From Magicicada septendecula (Eukaryota; Arthropoda; Insecta; Hemiptera; Cicadidae), in contig CM068370.1 in the NCBI GenBank assembly GCA_034769895.1, positions 38,281,031-38,345,030 on the forward strand: a DNA stretch of 64,000 bases, written 5' to 3'. Both the position numbers and the translations under genes were made by a program. Below are positions 56,668 through 64,000 of the stretch, piece after piece; the stretch's first letter is position 1; each line of letters starts with the position of its first letter. Below the pieces are notes generated by a model. That model was not told where the DNA came from. It did no database searches and saw nothing but the letters and a program-made list of their open reading frames with translations.

Positions 56668-56975
56668 TAAAAATGGAGAAAATAAATTTTCCAGTTATTA
56701 CCGAAACCAAGAAATGATTCAAAGGCACAGTGTATATAGAAGATTACGTGTCAAAGTGGAATTTCCCAGACTAAAGTGCTTGTTCTGGGGTAGGTCTATC
56801 GGTAAACAATGTAGCTAACTAATTGTGACAGCCTATGATATTTTCATTTAAAGAGGCTTGTTTGCAAGTTTTTTCCAATGTACCTTCTTAAACGTCATCC
56901 TTGCTAACTTTTTAATTATAGTAAATTCGTTTTCACTTCTGGGCAGTGGCAGTAAACGTAATCGATTTAGTCATC
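56668..56975. other. Unassigned sequence
   Basis: No feature recognised. Confidence 0.4.
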
Positions 56976-57025
56976 CTTATGCTAAACTTGTGTTGCTACC
57001 ACTAATACTCACTTACACTTCCATG

Positions 57026-57056
57026 AGCGCTTTAAAACCTCTCGGCTCATGTTCAG
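57026..57056 (-). ncRNA. Degraded hammerhead-like core, left arm
   Basis: CTGAACA, stem GAGCC-GAGA-GGTTT, then TAAAGCGC on the minus strand. Two core positions differ from consensus. Confidence 0.35.
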
Positions 57057-57080
57057 ATGGAAACAGATGGTTGTTTCCAT

Positions 57081-57110
57081 CTGAAGATGAGCCGAGAGGC
57101 TTGAAAGCGC
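57081..57110 (+). ncRNA. Hammerhead-like core, right arm
   Basis: CTGAAGA, T, a five-pair stem GAGCC/GGCTT with GAGA loop, then GAAAGCGC. All conserved core bases are present. Confidence 0.6.
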
Positions 57111-57133
57111 TAGCAACACAAGTTTAGCATAAG

Positions 57134-59099
57134 TTAGACTTAACCACTAAATTGTAGTTATCGTTCAAGATTTAGTCATCATCATTTCGCTACAGGGTTT
57201 ATTCAACGCGTTTGTTACCCCGACATTCTTACAGCTATCCTTTTCTCATTTCCCAAAGGACCGTCACTCTGATAGTTTGTAGGCCTACGTCCGTATTTGT
57301 TTAGCTTGTTGTTCTTGTGGCAATTTTTCGCCATTTCTCATCTAGGCAGCCGTTGATTAACACAATAATTTTAGCGCTCGCACACGTACAGCCACACAGA
57401 CATACAGTATACTTATAAAAGTGGCGGTATGTTGGTGTTCAGTTACATCTGATAAGAAATCAGAAAACTTTACGAACACAAACACGTACAAGAACCCGAC
57501 TTCTGCTCGCTTACGCAACCGTTTCGAACGAGGTATGCGAGTAATTTTATACTCACAGCAATTACAGTATATATTAAAATCACCGTCCGGAGAAAATCTT
57601 GTCCATTTCAAACGATGATTGTAAAATCTTATAATATTTTTTTTTGCGAAAAACTGTTGCGAATTGCGTAAGGTTAATATAAAATACCCCCCCTCCGGCT
57701 CAATGCTGGAGAATCTGAAGGAGTATTTATGACGGCCATTAACCGAGCGGACACTAATGAATTTTATTTCAAAACGTTCAGTGGGTAATTTCATTACGTT
57801 TACAGCTCACGGTCTGTACAAATGTTTAATCTGAATTCCAGAAATGACGGCGCAAAGACTGTTTCGCAAAGGTAACCGTGATGTCTGTTCGCACACACAC
57901 GCGCGCGCGCAAACACACAGAGTGCAGCAACTGTCCGTTTTTGTCGCGGAGAGTAATATTAATTAAACATCGCGTGGGTAATTCTATTAAGCCACTACCA
58001 GAGCTCATTATTGCTGTTTGTGTCAACCGGGACTAGACACTATCTGCGGTGCGATGCGAGCGTGTGTACGAGACGCGATGAGCGAAAACATTACACTTAC
58101 GCGCATGGGCGCGCGCGCGTCGTCTTTTTACTGACCTAAATACCGCTCCACTAGTCAGTCAGATCAAGTAACCCGTACTGGCTAGCTAGATTTATCATTT
58201 GGCGATTTTTACGAGCTCGACAAAGACGGAGTAGCCTATAGGGCAAGAGTACCGCAGAAGAATCTGAAACCAGACACGCAGAAAGAGAAACGCCAAGTAA
58301 AAAAAAAACAATAAAAGAACCGACTACGAATAAGACCGCACCAAGCGAATCTCGTATATTGATATAGACGGAAAACATTACAGGTGAATAAACATTGTAT
58401 TGCGAACCAAATTACCGGTAAATTTCATTTTACTATTACTAAACTCAAGCCTGCCAGTTTTAAGCGACGTTGCCGACTCTGCCATGCACAATCTGACCAT
58501 ACTTGTGCAGCTCTACAATTTAGCTGTAACTTATATTATTCGTGTATAATGCGCACTCCCATTTTTGAGAAGAAAATCTGGGAAAAAAGTGCGCATTACA
58601 CACGATAAAATACGGTATTTTGGACATTATAGTAAACTGGATAATTTAAAAAAATGTTCAGGTCCAATAAAAACATTTTAAAAGATTTTTTACTTGAGGT
58701 TTCAACAACACATCGCCTAACGTCAAACGATATTAATTTTGTCATATATCGTATAGTCAGTATCACTGGCAACATCAAAAGGCGTGTATTACCGAAATCC
58801 GACAGGAGTTATGGGGTTACAGGGAAGACACAAACAAACACTCACAATAGACAAACACGTAAACTTCCTCCTCGCGCAGGCGGGGAATTAATGGAAATGT
58901 CAGATCGAATCGTTGCGATCAAATTTTATCAACTTCAATTGACCATTCATGAATAGGCGGGTTTGCACCTTAATTCTAAACGATCCAGTGAGCTCACCCT
59001 CCATTCGATGGATACTAAGAAATGTTAACATATTGAAACGAACGGAACCACTTAGAATAGCCGAAAGCGCCCTCGACCCGTCCCCAGCCAAGTGGGGCA
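57134..59099. other. Unassigned sequence
   Basis: About 2 kb with (CG)n-like runs near 57900 and 58105 and several short frames. The longest, 145 codons on the minus strand (57357-57794), has no recognisable domain. Confidence 0.45.
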
Positions 59100-59515
59100 G
59101 GTGTTGCCTAAGTCAAGGCCGCGTTCAAGTACGTTCCAGAGTACTTTTACAGAACACTTGAATACACATTAAGTGACGTGCACATTGAGGATGGAAGATT
59201 TCTAGAAGGCGTGCACTGCCTATAAAAAGCCATATCAGCCGGCTTGTCAGTTCAGTGGTGGTGTTGAGCGATTTCGCGGATCGAGTGTTTGTAGCGAAGT
59301 GTTGTTGTGTTATAATTAGTGCGGAATTCTTTATAGTTGACATTATTATTGCGTGTGGACAACTTTTACTTGAATTGTCGTAAGAGACTATCTTGTTGGT
59401 TACAAGTATTAATTGTGATAATTAAAGCTGGTTATTAGTGATTTCAGTGGTGCATATATTTTGTTTTCCACTGTACCATACGACGATCAGTGAGACTGTT
59501 GTAACAATATTGTTT
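59100..59515 (+). mobile_element. LTR relic, partner of 38120-38590
   Basis: tataaaaag at 59221 precedes ttgtcagttcagtg (59244-59257), the same TATA and start layout as the partner. Shared words then run to ccactgtaccatacgacg. Just beyond the end, tggtgcctaacg (59524-59535) resembles a decayed TGGCGCCCAACG primer site. It is a solo, old LTR with perhaps a little leader sequence. Confidence 0.5.
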
Positions 59516-60271
59516 CGACAATGTGGTGCCTAACGTCTGATATTTTGATTGTTCAACACTTTGTGGTCTGCAGCCTGTAGGATACACTCACGAGAAGTAC
59601 CGACTAACCATATATTGTCGAAGCTGATGCAGTTGGTTGAACGCACACCCACGCACACTAGACCCGGTTACCCGATTACTCTGTTGTACGCTGTAATAAA
59701 ACTCAACTAAGATAACAATTGAAGAACGAGCAGTAGAAAAACAATTAGACGGCTTTGAAGGTCCGGCAAAGTCGAAAATAAAACAGACGTGCCTGCGTTT
59801 TCCTCCAGTGCAGACATTCTGAACTGTCGTCTTTTATTTTAAAATAATTCTTAGGAACTAAAACGAATAAAAACCTTTATAATTTAGGCTGCAGTCAACT
59901 GTCCACACCTAATTAAGGCATAAAAATTAATACAAAAAATTAACATTTATTTCTTGTGTAGTAGGGCGAGTTGACTTACGTTTCCAGGCAATAAAATCTT
60001 TATCATTTTTATAGCTAATGAGCGCCATTTCGATTCGACCTTGCCGAAGTACTTGTGTATCAATTATAGCGACATGGCCGTAAGGAATTCTCAAAAGGAA
60101 TGCCGTCTACTCACGGTTTCGACCCGTAAGTGCGCTGGGTTTTTTTTTTCTTTCTTTAACACGTCTGACCAAACTATACAAAGCAGAATTGATAGCTGTA
60201 CTCGTCCATCAACGCGGCACACGAGCCATACGTTTCCTTATTTCACAAAAAATATGACAGGAAAATCGCTA

Positions 60272-60306
<35 letters not shown>

Positions 60307-60500
60307 TAAACAACAAGAAAGTGAATGCAAAAAAAGGTTGCTCGATAACGGTTTCGAACAGTGCGCAAGTTTTCACTTTTCTTGAAGAGAGACGCGTGGG
60401 TCTGCGCTCAACACGACGACACGCGCCCGTACGCAACCATTTAAAATTATTTATAATTACACGTAGTTAGTTCAATTTCCGGTATTAATGAGCGCGCCGT
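59516..60500. other. Unassigned, with T-run
   Basis: A T-run lies at 60275-60305. No domain was recognised. Confidence 0.45.
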
Positions 60501-60910
60501 AAACAAGCGTCCCCTCCGCTCCTCGACACGTGCCTTCTTCTCCTCAACACGATTAACGTTTAAGTTTCTAATCGCTATCACGTGACGCGATGCGCCCATT
60601 ATCGATCATCGTATAAAACAGGTTCTACTCAGTCGTCGTTTGTGGTGATTCTTCTTCTTCTTCATTAATTCAAAAGAGATATAAATTTAACACCAGCAGG
60701 CTTGAATAGATTTTCTTCTTTGGCTTCGTTTTGATAATTAACATAATTTGATCACGACTGTTTTCATTAATTCGCGTTCAGCTGTTCTCGGAGGAGAGTG
60801 CTGAAATTTCCGGTTTCAGCGATTCCAGCAAAGTCTGAGACGACCGTAGAGTGCTTGTGGCTACACAAGGACGGAGAAGATCGAGCATGTGTAGGCGACA
60901 CGTAAGCGCG
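60501..60910 (+). promoter_or_regulatory. Weak promoter-like region
   Basis: Two CACGTG E-boxes (60527-60532, 60579-60584) and tataaaa at 60612-60618 are followed by ctcagtc at 60629. The TATA-to-start spacing (~19 bp) is shorter than usual. A donor-like acacgtaagc at about 60899 follows an ATG-led short frame near 60887. No downstream exon was identified, so this could be chance. Confidence 0.15.
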
Positions 60911-61060
60911 CGTGTGTTTGTACGTTTAGGCTATTTATCTTCCGTGTGTAATAAGATTGTATTATGCTAATCTACTTTTTCCATCCTGTTGTATGTTCGG
61001 AAACTACATGCACAAACGACTTTGATAACATTCAATATATTCGGAGAATATGATAAACGT

Positions 61061-61097
61061 GCTTCTTCTTCTTCTTCTTCTTCTTCTTCTTCTTCTT

Positions 61098-61128
<31 letters not shown>
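61061..61128 (+). repeat. (TTC)n microsatellite
   Basis: About 22 TTC units. Read on the minus strand this is the (GAA)n tail of the adjoining LINE end. Confidence 0.9.
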
Positions 61129-61330
61129 TTCCTTTTCAAGGATAATAGTCATGTCGACCTGTTCCGGCTTCAATTGCTTCCACAGCTCCCTCGATATTAC
61201 AACTTTTCTACCAGTGAATCAGTTAGCACATCCTATTCAGAAGGTCTTTCCATTTTCGCCTAATTCGCGAATTTTACCGAGACAAGAATTTATCCCCAAA
61301 CTGCAATCGAATCCCTTCGTCTCTCTGTCT
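61129..61330 (-). mobile_element. Probable LINE 3' end with (GAA)n tail
   Basis: The minus strand gives ISRELWKQLKPEQVDMTIIL followed by EKE and the poly-Glu tail, in the same position as the terminal peptides of the other (GAA)n LINEs here. The coding remnant is short. Confidence 0.4.
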
Positions 61331-61664
61331 ACTGTAGTACAGCCCTTTGACAGCTCGCAGGCACTTCGTTTCTATTGGCGTTGTAGCCTACATCTCTCTC
61401 TTATCACGATTAACTATGTCATAACTAGAACCGCTGTAATCGTGTAGTACTTTAAATGGGTCTGTTTGTAAAAACAAAGAACTCTGAACACGAGCTGGCA
61501 ATACAAAATGAACTGTGAAACAAACTGAAATACGAGGGCTGGCAAGAGTTCGGCAGAAGAATCTGTAAACAAACTGATAGGAAAGAAAATCAGCAACAAA
61601 ATTAATGAAGATTCAGAATCATCAAAACAGAAGGTAACATATTGCATTCTCCAACGTATTATAA
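61331..61664. other. Unassigned sequence
   Basis: No feature recognised. Confidence 0.4.
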
Positions 61665-61765
61665 CAGAGGCCTGTTCCGGTCTCAAACAGGCAAAGGTTA
61701 GAGCTGGTCACTCCAGCGCTTCCTCGGACGTCCCGCACCCCTCCGTCCCCTCGGCTTATTCACAG
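61665..61765 (-). mobile_element. LINE family A 3'-end fragment
   Basis: The words ttccggtctcaaacaggc, agagctggtcactccagcgc and ttcctcggacgtccc match 263-350 and 41705-41790. Confidence 0.65.
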
Positions 61766-62290
61766 CTGTAGTCAGCAACTTTGGTCCGTCCGGCTAGTCC
61801 TTATTTGAGGCAATTTAGTAGTGACTATATCCCCTGGATATGTTACTAGCATACCGCAGGGTAAGACGTACGGTGGGGCTGCCACGTTTCAGGCTTATCG
61901 TCCAGCCCGATTTTCTTTTTGGGTATTCTCCCATAAACTAGCTGTCTTACCAGACTAAAGAGATTGGTTTTCCCTGTTGAGATATCCATACGGATGTTTA
62001 ATGTGGTAGTTTCTTCTTGTCTCCCACATCCTACGTCGTTGACCAGTGGAAAATCATCCGTCTTTAAGGGCAATTTCTCACCCCAAAGGCAACATGGTGC
62101 CCTAACGTCTACTTGACAATGACAAGTAGAGGAGGGACAGCTTTTCACCAGCTGTCACTCGGTCTCCATAGCCGCGTTAGCTACATGTAGGTGTTGCCCA
62201 TCCCCCACCACTTGGAGGTCCGGCTGGATATTTCCCTTCATCAAGGAATGAGCCATTACTCATCTTCTCCAGTACTTTGGGAGAACAGGA
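61766..62290 (-). other. Unidentified repeat-like segment
   Basis: The minus strand has a 100-codon frame (61846-62148) and phrases such as gcggtatgctagtaacatat that suggest a LINE 5' region. I cannot confirm this from the sequence. Confidence 0.25.
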
Positions 62291-63369
62291 GATCCATATC
62301 GCTAGATAAAGTCAAGGACGCTGAAAAAAACGCGAACAATTAGCAACACGCATTATTTGCATGTTTACATATAAACTCTATAAAGTATAAAGCTTTCCAT
62401 AAGTTCCCATTCCGTTTGATCACCGTCATTCACTTAATACTTTTCTCGCGTAACAAATTCAGTACCTTATCGCAAAGTCACCACAGTCGTGGCTTGCAAA
62501 ATAATGAACTGTTGTTGATTAAGACGTTGGGCTTTGTTAAATTCAGGAATTCACTTAACGAAGTTCTCTGAATAAACCACGAACGTACTTTGTCATTTAC
62601 ATTAGCGCGAGTAATTGTTTGGCCGAGTTCACTGCATATACGAAGGTAAGATTTTTCTTTGAACGGGTTTCAATTATAGACAGACCTACGGGACAGGTCG
62701 TTACAGGAGTCTCATTTCCATAACCAGTGCGTAAGATTGCTGGATGAAAACTAACACGCACGATCTATTGAAAATTATTACCGCAAACTAGTATTTGTGT
62801 TTCTTTTTTTTTTTGTCTAAAGTAGGATAAAATGCTTGCAAAGGCGTACGTCAAACGAAGGAAACGCCTATTTGTCTCGTTAGGAAATTTTTTCTGTAAA
62901 CAAATAAAAAAAAAACGGCATAAAACCGTTTTTATTTATTGACAACCGGTCAACCACTGTAGCTACATTAACAATTAACTTTCATGTAGGTAACTCCCGT
63001 AACATCCTTAGAAGCAAGGTCTGTTACGTAAGTTACCAATAAATCAGCGATAGCGAGGCAGGTACTATATATACCGTGTAACCGTACACATTAATTAATT
63101 TACTTACCCGTGGCGTGTCTGCCAATAGTAAAACAAAAAACGCTGCCAACAACGTACGTACAAAGAGGCAAAACTAGTAGCACGAGGGGAAATGAAACGG
63201 CCGGCATAGACCGTGTAATAGCGTGCTCATTTGTCATTTGTACAGCTGAATTTATATACGTTGTGCGGGCGTGTGTGTTTGTGTAGTAGTACGTTGGCTA
63301 GTATCATAGCATGGCGTGTAATCACTATATACTAACAATATGAAATCGACCTTTAAGTATTGTGATCCG
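62291..63369. other. Unassigned sequence
   Basis: No feature recognised. A short inverted pair, acggcataaaaccgttttta, lies near 62915. Confidence 0.4.
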
Positions 63370-63775
63370 GTGATTCATGTGTGGAGCGTTGATTTATATA
63401 TGGTGCAGAGACACGGACACTGAGGAAGGAGGATGAGAAAAGATTAGAAGCATTTGAGATGTGGGTTTGGTGAGCAATTGAAAAAGTGAAGCGGGTTTAT
63501 AAAGTAAGGAATGGTGAAGTTTTAACAAGAATATGGGAAGAGAGAAGAATCTTGAAGGTAATGGAAAATAGAAAAAGGAATTGGTTAGGTCATTGTTTAA
63601 GAAGAGACTGCTTGCTTACAACTGCCATGGAGGGTGTCATAGAAGGAGAAAAAAAAGAAGACGGCGTAGAAAAATGAAGTTAATAGATAGCATTAAAATC
63701 AGAGGGTGTTACGAAGAAACGAAAAGACTGGCATGCGATAGGACAGCTTGGAGAGCATTTACCATTTGAAGACCT
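63370..63775 (+). mobile_element. LINE C-terminal fragment
   Basis: The plus strand encodes LIYGAETRTLRKEDEKRLEA, FEMWVWR, a KRVYKVRNGEVLTRIWEERR block, ILKVMENRKRNWLGHCLRRD, then CLLTTAMEGVIEGEKKED and RLACDRTAWRAF across a shift. The order YGAET, LEAFEMW, R...WLGH.LR, E.... is the end of another insect LINE family. It has no (GAT)/(GAA) tail and has at least two breaks. Confidence 0.75.
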
Positions 63776-63854
63776 GCCTTAGGGCAGAACACCAAATAGT
63801 AATGTCAGTGGTATACATTTCCTGAGGCTTTCACGGTAGGCGTCAAAATTGTTG

Positions 63855-64000
63855 GAATTATTATTAGACGGGCTGTTAGGCCGTGGTCTAATGTTGTACA
63901 AAACGGTCTTTTCGGCCCCACCATCGGAGGCCACCTTCAGTATGAGAAACGATTGAAACAACTGGCAAGGTGTCCGCCAGCCAATTCACCCCAGTGCCGT
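63855..64000 (-). mobile_element. Penelope-type terminus, cut by the window edge
   Basis: It has the same end word as 39620 and 45112 (gggctgttaggccgtggtct) and a core on the minus strand at 63940-63904: CTGAAGG, T, a six-pair stem led by GGCC/GGCC, then GAAAAGACCG. One core base is off consensus. An inverted partner, if any, would lie beyond the window. Confidence 0.55.

Larger units (their letters stand above)
56976..57133. repeat. Inverted repeat with two hammerhead-like cores
   Basis: Outer arms cttatgctaaacttgtgttg (56976-56995) and caacacaagtttagcataag pair perfectly. Inner arms 57025-57065 and 57072-57111 pair closely, and the left side has about 27 extra bases. Six bases separate the inner arms. 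Confidence 0.85.

Noticed and set aside
57357-57794. 145-codon minus-strand ORF as a host gene
   Set aside because: No recognisable domain, irregular composition, and an overlapping plus-strand frame; equally likely by chance.

Overview
This looks like a gene-poor, repeat-saturated piece of an insect nuclear genome. The base composition is AT-rich. Short-period microsatellites are abundant, (GA)n, (GT)n, (CA)n, (GAA)n and (GAT)n above all, and short TTAGG-like words occur. The mobile-element set (BEL/Pao, Jockey-type and other LINEs, Penelope-like elements, pogo-like, hAT-like and FLYWCH-type elements, and a tRNA-derived SINE) is typical of insects. I cannot place the species; a large, repeat-rich polyneopteran genome is a guess. 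I found no host protein-coding gene that I can defend. The one candidate is a small ORF at 3273-3614 of unknown function.

Layout. 1-5 kb: LINE and Penelope 3' ends, then a cluster of complex GT/CA minisatellites, a recurrent ~50-bp unit and the small ORF. 5-8.1 kb: (GA)n arrays, a local duplication and copy 1 of a ~500-bp repeat that runs into LINE-type coding sequence. 8.1-15.3 kb: an unidentified conserved segment, an hAT-like TTF zinc-finger fragment, several LINE tails, and copy 2 of the ~500-bp repeat with a 39-bp triplication. 16.06-23.57 kb: a complete-looking BEL/Pao element on the minus strand with 467-bp LTRs, a 1711-codon gag-pol ORF and 5-bp target duplications. 24-26.3 kb: mostly unrecognised sequence. 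26.3-28.7 kb: Penelope-like remains (reverse transcriptase, GIY-YIG, hammerhead-like terminus), a LINE tail, and a 210-bp near-perfect inverted repeat carrying a hammerhead-like core in each arm. 29.14-29.85 kb: a short FLYWCH-domain element with terminal inverted repeats and a target-duplication-like flank. 30-33.7 kb: a foldback, a second Penelope family and a pogo-like element with 70-bp terminal inverted repeats. 33-46 kb: LINE pieces, a SINE with perfect 12-bp target duplications, foldbacks and an LTR relic. 46.83-55.36 kb: a non-autonomous LTR element with very large LTRs (~2.8 kb) and a single gag-like ORF. It sits inside an older LINE that also carries another retro-insertion. 55.4-64 kb: more LINE tails, a hammerhead-bearing inverted repeat, an LTR relic, a weak promoter-like region and the end of another Penelope-type terminus.

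The most interesting recurring signal is about fifteen hammerhead-ribozyme-like cores (CTGANGA, stem II, GAAA) scattered over the window. They mostly sit at the ends of Penelope-like elements and several are arranged as inverted pairs. Related copies show compensatory changes in stem II. The giant-LTR, gag-only element and the small FLYWCH element are the next most notable. All calls come from reading the sequence by eye; no database search or folding program was run.
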